NCBI RefSeq assembly: GCF_900100945.1
Contig: NZ_FNCG01000014.1
Span: forward strand, 1-64,000
Direction: 5' to 3'
Source of the DNA: Mucilaginibacter gossypii
GTDB taxonomy: Bacteria > Bacteroidota > Bacteroidia > Sphingobacteriales > Sphingobacteriaceae
DNA: 64,000 bases
Position 1 is the first letter of the stretch; each line of letters begins with the position of its first letter. The notes below the pieces were generated by a model that saw only the letters and a program-made list of their open reading frames with translations, searched no databases and was not told the DNA's origin. The position numbers and the translations under genes were made by a program. Shown here piece after piece: positions 1-10,100 of the stretch.

Positions 1-270
1 AGATAACCCCTTTTTCGCATTCAGCATTAATGAAATAGCCAAAAACCATTGCGGCAAAGGAAGTTTGGTGCCCTCGAAAACAGTGCCGACCAAAACGCTA
101 TAGCTGCGGTTACAGCTATTGCAAATATGCCGTTGGCTTTCCTGGCGCTTGCTGCTCCGTTTGCTGTTGCAATACGGGCATTCTGGCAATCCTTGCCATC
201 TTAATCCTTCAAGATAGTCTATGCAACTGGACTGATCTGGAAAACGCTTAATCGTCTCTATGATATTCAT
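1..270 (-). CDS. IS1595-family transposase, N-terminal part (cut by window edge)
   Basis: Translating the minus strand from the ATG at 270 gives an open frame of 90 codons that runs off the left edge. It starts MNIIETIKRFPDQ, has a zinc-ribbon pattern (CPYC, then CNSC about 20 residues later), and continues into TKLPLPQWFLAISLMLNAKK, which is typical of the start of IS1595-family transposases before the catalytic ISXO2-like domain. An in-frame ATG at 276 is an alternative start. The catalytic part lies outside the window, so it cannot be said whether the element is intact. It sits just downstream of the pectin locus, on the same strand. Family assignment is from the remembered motif pattern. 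Confidence 0.8.
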   Translation of the reverse strand, partial: MNIIETIKRFPDQSSCIDYLEGLRWQGLPECPYCNSKRSSKRQESQRHICNSCNRSYSVLVGTVFEGTKLPLPQWFLAISLMLNAKKGLS

Positions 271-314
271 TATCATAAATATACAAATTATTCCTGCCTT
301 TTCATGGGCTATTA

Positions 315-416
315 CTCTTGAGAGGGGGCGCGTTGGGCTGAGCGTTGGCAGAGGTGTGTTTCGTCAATATTCATTGCCGCTTTGTAAACACACCCCTCCG
401 CCCCTCTCAAGAGGGG
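315..416. repeat. Imperfect inverted repeat with CTTGAGAGGGG arms
   Basis: TCTTGAGAGGGGG at 315-327 is mirrored by CCCCTCTCAAGA at 401-412. Inside these, GAGGTGTGTTT near 351-361 is mirrored by AAACACACCCCTC near 386-398. The structure could fold into a long stem. It fills the gap between the transposase start and the stop codon of the gene at 448 and may act as a transcription end for that operon. It looks like one of the short palindromic repeats common between genes of Sphingobacteriaceae. Confidence 0.6.
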
Positions 417-447
417 AATCGCGCAAGCCCCCTTTTTATTCCTTTAT

Positions 448-3400
448 TTAATTACGGTTCAACCACAAAATGGCAGCCCCGTTCCCATGTCCTTTTATTT
501 CTGTATTACCAGCACCTTTCACCGTTTCTTCACCCGGCAAAAGCTCACCAGTTTTAGGGTCGATCCATTGTGCTTTGTAATTGACACCAGCCGATAAATT
601 AAGGTGAATATCACCGCCATTACTATAAACGATATATCCTTTTGATGAGACTAAGCCCCATTGATCTTTAGGCGAACCCGGCAGCTCGGCAGGTTTCATA
701 CCGCTTGCATCGGCTAAAAAAGCTTTATTGGTATTGGCAGGAAGGACCGGCAATGATCCGCCTGCAATAAATACCGCCCAACCAAAACGGTCGTAATCAT
801 CGGCAGAAAATAATACTGCTTTATCCGGGTATTTGGTACGATACTCATGTACCGCACGGTAAACCTGCTCAAATGATGCCGCCTTTGGTTTAAAGATCCG
901 TGCTTGCTGGCGTGGGGCCAGGCTTTGACCTCCGATGGGTTCATAAGCCGTTCCATTAGCCTGGTAGTACCAGTAACGGATATCGATCACGTTAATAACC
1001 GTAGCCGTTGCCGGGTTGGCAAGGATAGCATCCTGCACATCTTTTGTAGCGCTTAAAGCGATAATCTGTTTCTTTTTATGCGTGGCTTCCCATTGCTTAA
1101 TGGTTTCTACCCAAAACTTCATGAAATGCAGCGGACCGGTAAATTCCGATCCAATCTGTTGGATCACCCCGGTATTACCTGCAAAGTTGTCCATACATTT
1201 ATTGATGTAGGCAATGTGAAGCTTACGCCTTGCCGGGTCGGTTTCGTCATAAAACTGCTCAGCCATAAACTGGCGTTTGTCGCCGGCATAAGGTACAGGC
1301 TCCGGGAAACCGGTGCCGTTAATATTATTTGCCGTGCGCCATGGAAAATCGGTATAGTGCGCCCCAGCCTCAATAATATTGTGCTGAAAATAATTTTGGT
1401 GAACCAATACCAAACCTTTCTCATCGGCCAAGTCAGCAAATTGTTTCAGGCGATTCCAGTACCAGGTATTGTATTTGGTCAGGTCGTATTTGCTTAAGCC
1501 GTCGTAGGCCAGTTCTTTTCCGCTCCGGGCAAAAGGCAGTTCATAAAACGGAGCCCAAACATCGCCGTCCATCCGGCGGATACGCTCGTGATCATCGCGG
1601 CGGCGATCATACCACAAGCCGTAGTTATGTTCAAAAACTACCATATTACCTTTCTGCATCCAGTCGGTTACCGCGTTCAGATCATCCGTTAAACCGGTGC
1701 CGGTTTGGCCGGGTACCCAACGGGAAATTGCTGGTTTGGCCACCGTTTCTGTATAATCGGGATGAACAGTACCGTTCCACCATGGGGTTTCAAAATGCCT
1801 GCCTGCTAATACCACATTACCACGGGTTAACCATCCGTTGGTAACCACCATTTTGGGTGCTAATACTGTAGGTGCAGCATTTTTATATCCTATTTCATCA
1901 ATAGTCTTGGCACCAGCCGATTCTGTATTGATAACATTTCTTTTAGACGATTGATCTATCCAGTTACTGATTGTAACAGCAGGTTTGCGGGCGGCGGCCA
2001 TTAATTCGGCTGCCTGTTCAACCGTTGGGCTGCTTGAAGGTTCGGTGGCAGGATACAGGATATCGGCTTGTTTGCTTACATCCTTATTCAACCTGTTAGC
2101 CAGCTGTGTATAATAAAAACTTCTTGGGCTGATAGTACTGTTGGAGGTGCTCCAGTAACCGTCGCCGGCGAATTGTGCCCAGGTACCAAAAGCCCAGTTT
2201 TGGGCAGTTGGCGGCTGATAGCAATCCACACGGGCTGCGGTACAATTCCAAAACAAACTGTTAGCCGCACTCCATCCGGCACCTTGTCCGTCCTGCCCCC
2301 GGTTCATATAACTTAAGGGCTGCCCATCGATATTGGCGATATCAAACAAAACGCCTGAGGCCCAACTGTCGATGCCACCGCTAAAGCCCAGCGAACCTAC
2401 CGCCATACATTGAACAAAAGCGTTTGGCCCCGGCGCGCAATACCCGGTAGCAAAATCATGAAAGCCCTGTTCGGAATATAAACGCTGAAAAAGGTTTTGC
2501 CCGCCCATAGTCAGGAATGTGTTACGGCGCTGCCCCCCTATTTCTGAAACAGGCGCGAGCGATTTACAATCCTCAACCGTTACCCGGTTTCCGGTAACAC
2601 CAACAAATACTGCCGAACCTGCAAAATGCTCAAAGGTTACCTGGCGTACCCAGGCATCGCTAACATTTTCCATTGTGATAGCCATCCAGCGGTGGGCTTC
2701 ATCTTTTGCGTTTGAAGCATCGTAAGCTGATTGCAGTTTTAAGTTTTCGATCCCCACTTGCACAATTCTGCCGGACCATTGGTAAGAGGCTATCAAACCA
2801 CCGCCGTATGCAGTATCCAATGCTGTTGTTAAAGGTGCGTCAAGGGTTATGGCATTGCCATCTACTGCTGTTACCTTACGGTCCCAGTAAATATCCCGTT
2901 CGCCGGGTTTCCAGGCCAGGGCTGTTAAATCGCCACCAAAGTGATCGGTTTTGATGGTACTGATCCAGGCCTGTGTGCTCGGGCGGTGGATCAACACTAG
3001 GTCGCCGATTTTTAGGCCTGCACCTTCAGCAATGTGCAAAGTGTTGGCATTTACCGGTACATAGGCGTCGGTAATTTTAAGTTCTTTGGATGTTTGCCGG
3101 TCATTTTTACCGGTAACATGAATAAAGGTTTCCCTGTCGGTACCGGCTGCAAATAATGTGGTGCCGTTGGCGCCCATGCCGCTACCGCGCAAAACAACGC
3201 CGGATGCGTTAATTTTGAGACTACCATTAACCTGGTATGTACCCTTGTTAAGCAATACTGCGCCACGAAAACCATCTTTATCGGCAGGTAATCCGGCTAC
3301 ATAATCTAAAGCGGCCTGGATCCTTAATGTAGCATCGCCTACTTTTACGGGCACTACAACTTTAACAGGTATAAATGGAATTGGCTTTTCAGAAGCCATA

Positions 3401-3603
3401 TATCCGCAGTACGAGTAATCAGGAATACGGTCGCCATTTGGCGCTGCAATGTAGTTTAGTTTGCCGTTTTTATCGGCTGCAACAGGTGGTTGTGGTTTAG
3501 GGGCTTTTTTCTTATCCTGTGCAAATAAGGGGGTATGCAAAAGCATCCCCCCAGTCATTAAACCAACCCAAATATAAATCCTTGTAAACCTCAGTCCCCG
3601 CAT
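448..3603 (-). CDS. Secreted beta-helix protein with DUF6298-like C-terminal half, probable pectin-acting enzyme
   Basis: The protein has 1051 residues and an N-terminal signal peptide ending near LFAQ. The N-terminal half (about 70-500) has the repeated short-strand pattern of a right-handed parallel beta-helix (for example GVVLRGSGMGANGTTLFAAG), the fold of pectate lyases and polygalacturonases. The C-terminal half (about 600-1051) resembles the uncharacterised DUF6298 region: it is rich in Trp, Tyr and His, includes FEHNYGLWYDRRRDDHERIR, and looks like a TIM-barrel hydrolase ending in a small beta domain. It is the last gene of the SusCD operon, 13 nt after the pectate lyase gene, which points to action on pectin outside the cell or in the periplasm. 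Substrate and catalytic residues are unknown; the domain name is from memory. Confidence 0.7.
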   Translation of the reverse strand: MRGLRFTRIYIWVGLMTGGMLLHTPLFAQDKKKAPKPQPPVAADKNGKLNYIAAPNGDRIPDYSYCGYMASEKPIPFIPVKVVVPVKVGDATLRIQAALDYVAGLPADKDGFRGAVLLNKGTYQVNGSLKINASGVVLRGSGMGANGTTLFAAGTDRETFIHVTGKNDRQTSKELKITDAYVPVNANTLHIAEGAGLKIGDLVLIHRPSTQAWISTIKTDHFGGDLTALAWKPGERDIYWDRKVTAVDGNAITLDAPLTTALDTAYGGGLIASYQWSGRIVQVGIENLKLQSAYDASNAKDEAHRWMAITMENVSDAWVRQVTFEHFAGSAVFVGVTGNRVTVEDCKSLAPVSEIGGQRRNTFLTMGGQNLFQRLYSEQGFHDFATGYCAPGPNAFVQCMAVGSLGFSGGIDSWASGVLFDIANIDGQPLSYMNRGQDGQGAGWSAANSLFWNCTAARVDCYQPPTAQNWAFGTWAQFAGDGYWSTSNSTISPRSFYYTQLANRLNKDVSKQADILYPATEPSSSPTVEQAAELMAAARKPAVTISNWIDQSSKRNVINTESAGAKTIDEIGYKNAAPTVLAPKMVVTNGWLTRGNVVLAGRHFETPWWNGTVHPDYTETVAKPAISRWVPGQTGTGLTDDLNAVTDWMQKGNMVVFEHNYGLWYDRRRDDHERIRRMDGDVWAPFYELPFARSGKELAYDGLSKYDLTKYNTWYWNRLKQFADLADEKGLVLVHQNYFQHNIIEAGAHYTDFPWRTANNINGTGFPEPVPYAGDKRQFMAEQFYDETDPARRKLHIAYINKCMDNFAGNTGVIQQIGSEFTGPLHFMKFWVETIKQWEATHKKKQIIALSATKDVQDAILANPATATVINVIDIRYWYYQANGTAYEPIGGQSLAPRQQARIFKPKAASFEQVYRAVHEYRTKYPDKAVLFSADDYDRFGWAVFIAGGSLPVLPANTNKAFLADASGMKPAELPGSPKDQWGLVSSKGYIVYSNGGDIHLNLSAGVNYKAQWIDPKTGELLPGEETVKGAGNTEIKGHGNGAAILWLNRN

Positions 3604-3616
3604 TATACTGTCTTTA

Positions 3617-5278
3617 TTATTTTAACGAAGCCAATTTCTTTTCGCCTTTAGCGGCTACTGTATTTAAATATACTTCGATATTGGTATAACCACCGCCATT
3701 TTTTGCAGGCAGGGCCGAGTCGTTACCATCTTTAGGGTTTAGGCCATGAGCTGTTTCCCAACTATCGGGCAAACCGTCATTGTCCGAATCTTTGTAAGGC
3801 GTGCCTTTATATTCAGGATAGCCACCAACCTGCCATGGAGCAGTGATGATGCCCAGTTTGTACGAGTCTTTAGGTAATTTACGCACTTTAAACTGGTAAG
3901 CAGTATCGGTGTTCATTTCTTTATAAGTTATTTTACCGGTACGTACCTGCTCGGTGATGCGCACATCAACCGGATCGCGTTTTGGCAATGTTGCCCCGGC
4001 ATTAGCGATAACAAATTTAAAGGCATCCTTTGCCGATAGGATAGTCATCGGAGGCATAGGGAACGGAACATCCGATTTCATGTAATCCTTGTACTGACCG
4101 GCGTCAGGCAATTCTTTGCCACCAGGGCCTTCAACCTGGATGCCACCGTTCCACGCATCTTTGGTAACTTCGGGATAACCTTCCATAATGTTACCTGATG
4201 CATAAACGCGACCGAATACTTTTTCTTTCAGCTTGCTCCTGCCCGATTCCGGTTTCAGGATGCGGTGACCAACGGGCTCATCTTTTGGTGTAACAGGACC
4301 AGGTTTAAAGTAGTTATTGATCACATTGTAATTGGTAGTATAATCGCCGCCATCCATTGAGCGGTGGTGCCAGTTAAATACCACATTGTTTACAAAGTTG
4401 TATACGCCATTCCAGCCAACAGATGGGTTACGACCGGTATTATCTGCCCAAAGGTTACGCATTAATGAGCTGTTTTCGCCGCCTGTTGTTGAACCGAAAG
4501 CGTGGTTCCAGTAATCCAATGATTCTGAATAGATACAGTTTTGGATAGTGATGTTCACGGTACCCAGCTTCTCTTCTTTCGAGCCATCACCCGGATCAAA
4601 CATATGGCGGTACATCGAAAAGTTTTCGTCCAGTCCCCAGCTTGCAGATACGTGATCGGCAATGATGTTACCCACCGGGTTGCCACCCAAAGCATCATCA
4701 CGGCGGCCAACATTGGTTTCGCCGCGGCGGAAACGCATATAACGGATCACAACATCATGTGTATTAACCCAAAATGATTCGCCTGCAATACAAACGCCAT
4801 CACCCGGAGCAGTTTGGCCTTCAATAGTAATATACGGAGCCCTCACGATAATTGGTGTTTTGATGCGGATAATGCCCGCAACATTAAATACCACGATACG
4901 CGCGCCGCCTTTTTCGCAAGCTTCACGCAAAGTACCAGGGCCATTATCTGCCAAACTGGTAACTACATACACCTTACCGCCACGGCCGCCAAAGGTAAAC
5001 TTACCACCACCTTCGGCACCCGGAAAAGCCGGGATCTTGGCCTGCGGCAAATCGGTCGGGCGTGCAGCCCATGGTACGTATACTTTGCCACGGCGCTGAT
5101 CGGCCTGGATAATGGGCAGGGCAACCGCCCATGCTGAATCTGAACGACGGGTAGCCTCTTTCATCAAAGCTTCACTCTCTGCTTTAACCTTCTCCGGCAC
5201 TTCAGGGTATTGGGCAAAAGCCGGTTTAGCTAAACCCAATGCCGCTGCTACTAAAAATAAAGCTGTGTGTTTTTTCAT
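3617..5278 (-). CDS. Secreted pectate lyase, PL1-type
   Basis: The protein has 553 residues and a clear signal peptide (MKKHTALFLVAAALGLAKPA, cut near FAQ). The core, about residues 80-420, is a parallel beta-helix with pectate lyase marks: AFPGAEGGGKFTFGGRGGKV at the start, GTLREA, ITIEGQTAPGDGV, RFRRGE and the IIADHVSASWG segment, which corresponds to the conserved WIDH region of PL1 enzymes. The C-terminal DSDNDGLPDSWE stretch is a thrombospondin-type-3-like calcium-binding motif often found after such lyases. It would cut polygalacturonate by beta-elimination to give unsaturated oligomers, the substrate type of the GH105 enzyme at 37293-39206. It lies 62 nt after susD. The PL1 subfamily cannot be fixed from sequence alone. 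Confidence 0.88.
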   Translation of the reverse strand: MKKHTALFLVAAALGLAKPAFAQYPEVPEKVKAESEALMKEATRRSDSAWAVALPIIQADQRRGKVYVPWAARPTDLPQAKIPAFPGAEGGGKFTFGGRGGKVYVVTSLADNGPGTLREACEKGGARIVVFNVAGIIRIKTPIIVRAPYITIEGQTAPGDGVCIAGESFWVNTHDVVIRYMRFRRGETNVGRRDDALGGNPVGNIIADHVSASWGLDENFSMYRHMFDPGDGSKEEKLGTVNITIQNCIYSESLDYWNHAFGSTTGGENSSLMRNLWADNTGRNPSVGWNGVYNFVNNVVFNWHHRSMDGGDYTTNYNVINNYFKPGPVTPKDEPVGHRILKPESGRSKLKEKVFGRVYASGNIMEGYPEVTKDAWNGGIQVEGPGGKELPDAGQYKDYMKSDVPFPMPPMTILSAKDAFKFVIANAGATLPKRDPVDVRITEQVRTGKITYKEMNTDTAYQFKVRKLPKDSYKLGIITAPWQVGGYPEYKGTPYKDSDNDGLPDSWETAHGLNPKDGNDSALPAKNGGGYTNIEVYLNTVAAKGEKKLASLK

Positions 5279-5340
5279 ATTTGTATTCGTAATATTCTTT
5301 TGTTAAATGGTTAGCAGGCACCCATCGTTCAATTAATTTA

Positions 5341-7149
5341 TTATTGAAGCGGATCAAACGGCCCACCCCAGGTGTTATTTTGCTGTAAATTGATATTATT
5401 TAACAATGCCGCCGAAGGGATGCCGAAAAAGTAATCGCCCGACTGAACCGCAATGTTATAAGAATCCATGGTTTTAGTTTTAACGGTGAAAGATGAGCTG
5501 TACAAGGCATCCAATGATGCAGCTGCTAAAGCATCTCTTGTACCGGTAAGATAATCTTTACCGCTTGCGTTGTTATTAAGGGTAACTGTCAAACCTGTTC
5601 TTTTTGAGCCATTCAATGTGCTTTCGAGCAGTTTACGGCGGCGAAGGTCCCAATAGCGTTTACCTTCAAACGCAAACTCAATTTTACGTTCATTCATGAT
5701 AGCGTTGATCATCTGATCAGGGCTCATGCCTGCATCTAAACCGTAAAGGTTATCAGCACCAGCTTCAATACCCGCGCGTTTCCTGATGGCGGCAATATTG
5801 GTATAACCGGTAGTTACGTTGCCTAAGGCGGCAGCACATTCGGCCTGGTTCAATAAAACTTCGGCATAACGGATCTCCATCCAATCTGTACCAACATATG
5901 GTGTATTTGCCACACTGACATTAGGGTCAATAGCTTTGCGCAGGTAGAAACCTGAGCCTGTTGCTGATGCCGGTTCAGTGGTTTTAACACCGGAACCATC
6001 CGCTTTATTGTAATAAAAGTAAGTCCACAGACGATAAGAGCTATTGCCGTTTATAGGCCAGTTACAACCGTTGTAGGCAATAGTTTTGTTAAACCTTGGA
6101 TCGCGGTTATCAAAAAACTTTGCATCATCATATGTATACTTTAAGGAGGTACCTGGTGCTTTTCCGTCAAGCATCGGGTATGATTTTACAATATCCCATG
6201 TAGGTTGATTGGAACCGCCTTTAGTACCTAAATAGGCCGGACGAGTCGCGTTATCATAGGTATTGTTATTCTGGTTTTGATCGGTTGATGATGTGTTAAA
6301 ACCTGTTATCAAAATTGCTTCCGGATTGCTGCTGTTTTCGGTAAACCACATATTGTCATACGAAGGGTTTAAACCGTAGTTATTAGCGGACAATATCTGC
6401 ATTGCCTTATCATTGGCATCAGCAGCTGTTTGCCAGCGGGCCGCATCATTGCTGGGGTTAAACTGAGGACTTGCATACGTTAGCAACACCCTTCCTTTAA
6501 ACGCAGCAGCAGCAGCCGATGAAATACGACCGTAATCGCTGCCACTCCATTTGGCGGGCAGATATTTTATACAGCTGTCCAGATCGCTCACAATTTGTTT
6601 AAAACATTCTGAGGTTTTGTTACGAGGCAAAAGCGCCGCGTTTTTGGCGTCCTGACCAATAGCATCAAGCGGTTTTAATACCAATGGAACACCTCCATAT
6701 AACCTTACCAGGTCAAAATACCTGAAAGCCCTCCAAAAATAAGCCTGTGCTTTATACCTGTTTTTGGTAGAGGCAGGCAAGGTGCTGGCGTCGAGGTCCT
6801 GCAGGGTTTGGTTAATGTTACGGATCCGGCCGTAGTTATTGCTGATATTCACCGAGGTACCGATGTCACCAACAGTTTCGATGGTAACCGTGCCTTTTAC
6901 GTATGCGTTATCGCTGTAAAATTCGTCGCATTTGTCGCCCCCGCTGCCAATAGCGCCGCCGGTATCGCCAAACCAGCCAGGCTGGTTTGCTGTATACAGG
7001 TAATTGATGTTTAAAATAGCCACCGTTGAGTCATTAAAAATCTGACCGGGGGTGCTGTGTGTAAGATCTTCCTTATCAAGCACTTTTTTACAGTTTGTAA
7101 ACAGGGCTGATACGATCAAAGCTGCAAATATGGTTTTAAATAATTTCAT
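5341..7149 (-). CDS. susD: SusD/RagB-family outer-membrane glycan-binding lipoprotein
   Basis: The ATG at 7149 is chosen because the longer frame begins with TTG at 7158 and the lipoprotein signal starts at MKLFKTIFAALIVSALFTNC. The Cys at about residue 20 would be lipidated. The helical N-terminal part and the C-terminal block (NERKIEFAFEGKRYWDLRRR) are typical of SusD/RagB proteins. It would bind pectic oligosaccharides at the cell surface and form the lid of the SusC transporter encoded 12 nt upstream. The length of about 600 residues is normal for the family. Confidence 0.96.
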   Translation of the reverse strand: MKLFKTIFAALIVSALFTNCKKVLDKEDLTHSTPGQIFNDSTVAILNINYLYTANQPGWFGDTGGAIGSGGDKCDEFYSDNAYVKGTVTIETVGDIGTSVNISNNYGRIRNINQTLQDLDASTLPASTKNRYKAQAYFWRAFRYFDLVRLYGGVPLVLKPLDAIGQDAKNAALLPRNKTSECFKQIVSDLDSCIKYLPAKWSGSDYGRISSAAAAAFKGRVLLTYASPQFNPSNDAARWQTAADANDKAMQILSANNYGLNPSYDNMWFTENSSNPEAILITGFNTSSTDQNQNNNTYDNATRPAYLGTKGGSNQPTWDIVKSYPMLDGKAPGTSLKYTYDDAKFFDNRDPRFNKTIAYNGCNWPINGNSSYRLWTYFYYNKADGSGVKTTEPASATGSGFYLRKAIDPNVSVANTPYVGTDWMEIRYAEVLLNQAECAAALGNVTTGYTNIAAIRKRAGIEAGADNLYGLDAGMSPDQMINAIMNERKIEFAFEGKRYWDLRRRKLLESTLNGSKRTGLTVTLNNNASGKDYLTGTRDALAAASLDALYSSSFTVKTKTMDSYNIAVQSGDYFFGIPSAALLNNINLQQNNTWGGPFDPLQ

Positions 7150-7161
7150 GTCTTTCAAAGT

Positions 7162-10100
7162 TTAGAAGCCTAAGTTTAAACCAAAAGATACTGTGCGTAA
7201 GTTGGGATATGCCCCAAATGGTGATGAAATATCACGATAATGTTCGGGGAACGGGTTTACAAAGTTGATTGGGTTTGTAGCTACCACATACGCCCTTATG
7301 CTTGACATTCCAAGCCTTTTTGTGATGGAAGCGGGCAGGGTATAGCTTAAGTTAGCACTGGAGATATTCCAGGTGAAGGGGCTAACAAACCAAAAATCAC
7401 TTGTAGCACTCACATCGTCCGAGTAATAAGGGTCGGGATATTTGGCATTTGGATTAGATGGGGTCCAGTGATCGGCCCAGAATACAGGCCTGTTCTGGTT
7501 GGCAGTAGCTTGTTTAATGGCCGCGCTCTCAATTGATTGGTTACCACCCCAGCTCATTCCCATAACCACATTTAAGCTTAATGTTTTATATGCACCGCCA
7601 AAGTTCAGACCAAGATTGTAGTGGTTTGATGATTTCTTACCTAAATAAAACTGGTCGTTGAGATCGTTTTGTTTGATAATACCGTCGCCGTTTTTGTCAA
7701 CGTAATTGATCATACCAGGTGAAGGTACGTAACCAAAAATCTTAACGTTTTGCGCGCCACCGGCTGCTGCGGCCCTTTCTGCAATGATCGCGTCGGCATC
7801 GGCTTGTGTACGGATAATACCGAGTGATTTGTATCCCAGTGTTCCCTGATCGCTTGATTTACCGGTCAAATCCTGAATGGTACCCACCTGCGCTGCAGCG
7901 ATATCGTATTTAATGTATTTATTATCACTCCAGGAAAAGAACGGGCTAAAATTATAGCTAAAATTAGAACCGATTTTGTCTTTCCAGCTTACAGAGATCT
8001 CGTATCCGAAAGTATTGACAATACCATAATTTTCGGCAGATGGCGCTGCGCCTATAGTTACAGGAACTGAAGTGTTCAGCGATGCAAGCATATCATAGCG
8101 GTGCTCCCAGAAATAATCGGCCGAAACTGATAAGCGGTTACCCAGGAAAGCGGCATCTAAACCGTAGTTTGTTTTCAGGTCATGGTCCCAGGTTAAATTA
8201 GCGTTCGGGATAGCGATATTTAGCAGTGCGCCGAGGCCCCTGTCGCTATTGCCGCCGAAAACAGCACCGCCTTTGTTGCCGGTACCAAACTGGTAGTTAA
8301 CCGCGTATAAGAATGAAGGTGTATTATCAGAACCCAACAAACCTACCGAACCTCTGAATTTCAAAAGATCAACAAAGCTTACTGATTTAAAGAAGTTTTC
8401 TTTTGAAACCACCCAGCCTGCTGAAGCCGAAGGGAAATATCCCCACTGGTGGCCCGGTGCAAAGTTGGTATTGGCATCCGCCCTCATGGCCAATTCAACC
8501 AGGTATTTATCGGCGTAGGCATAATTTACCCTACCTGCCACAGCTTTACGGCCATATTCTTTTACCAATGTAGCCTGGTTTGACGATTGATCGCCGATGG
8601 TGAACGTTTGGTTATCTTTTCCGCCTACAATTACACCGTCGGCTTCGGCAGCTACACCTTCACTATATGACTCATATTGCTCATACAAAGCCAGTGCAGT
8701 AATTTCATGCGCCCCAAAACGTTTATGGTAAGTAAGGTTGGCGTTGAACTGGTAATTATCTGCCATTGTAGGGGTAAGGCGCACCCTATCGCCATTTTTA
8801 ATAGCTTTTACGCCTACCACAGTTCCTCCCGGAATATGGTTATTGTCGCCTTCGCCCGAATATTGGTTGTAATAAAACGTTGAGCCATATTGCTTGTTAA
8901 AGGCATTATTAAGATTACGGTTGTAGCTAACATTGGCAGTTAAGCCGCTAATACCCGGAATTTCGTAACTCAAATTGGCTAAACCATTAAATACAGTGTT
9001 ATTGTTACCTGTGTAGTTGTTAGAATTTTGAACAGCAAAAAAGTTAAGGTTATCGTTATTGCTAGTTCCTAAATATACAGGATGCCCGTCGATAAAATAT
9101 TTTTGCCATGGTGGTGCCTGGTTAAGCGACAGAAAGTCGTTATCCGGGCTTTCGCTGGTACTTGATAGTTTATACCAGTAAATTTTGCTTTTGGCAAGAT
9201 CTTCGCTCAATGACAATGACAGTTTTAAACCTTTCGCCACTTTTGCGTCGACACTGGCCCTGAAGCCAAAGCGGTTAGTGTTTACGCCTTTAAAGTTGGA
9301 GTTTTGGTTTACATAATTTGCGCCTGCGAAATAAGTAACCTTATCGTTGCCACCGGTTATGCTCAACGCGTTCCTGCTGGTTACTGCCGGTTTAAATGCC
9401 TGCTCCAGGAAATTTTGGTTATTATTTTTAAAGTACTCAAGCTCATCCGGCGTATAATATTTTAAGTCTTTATTGCTTAAATCGCCGTTGATATAACCTT
9501 CGGGTGTTATGGTGTGGTTATACCTGGTTTGCTCAATATCATTCAAATAAGTAGCCATCTGAAAGCCCGACATCATTTTAGGAAGCTGAATTGCATCGGC
9601 AATACCTACTGATGAACTGAAGCTTACCTTTGGCCCGCCGGCCTGGCCGCGTTTGGTTGTTACAACGATAACGCCATTCGCGCCTAAAATACCGTATATG
9701 GCAGCGGCAGCATCTTTCAATATCGAAATGTTCTCCACCTCACTTTGATCAAGCAAGTTGAAATCTGCTTCACTACGTTGTACACCATCAATAATGTACA
9801 ATGGTGTTGTACTTCCACCATTCTTTGCCAGAAAGACTGGGTTACGGATAGTGATGGTTCCGCTTTGGCCCGGTCTTGCAATACCACCGGTAACACTTAC
9901 CGCGGCATTGGTACCGCGAAGTGCGGCGGCAAGGTTAGTGGTAGGGATATCCTGGATGGTTTTCATATCCACCGCGGCAACAGCACCTGTTAAGTGGACC
10001 TTCTTTTGAGTACCGTAACCTACTACCACAACCTCATCGAGGGCATTTTGTGATGGTACCATTTTAAAGTCGGCATTCATTTCGCCAATCTTCAGTGTTT

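Noticed and set aside
258..280. Palindrome TATGATATTCATTATCATA as another copy of the activator site
   Set aside because: It resembles the 16-mer only in its GATAT/TATCA parts, is symmetric rather than directional and overlaps the transposase start codon with no -7 box at 42 nt.
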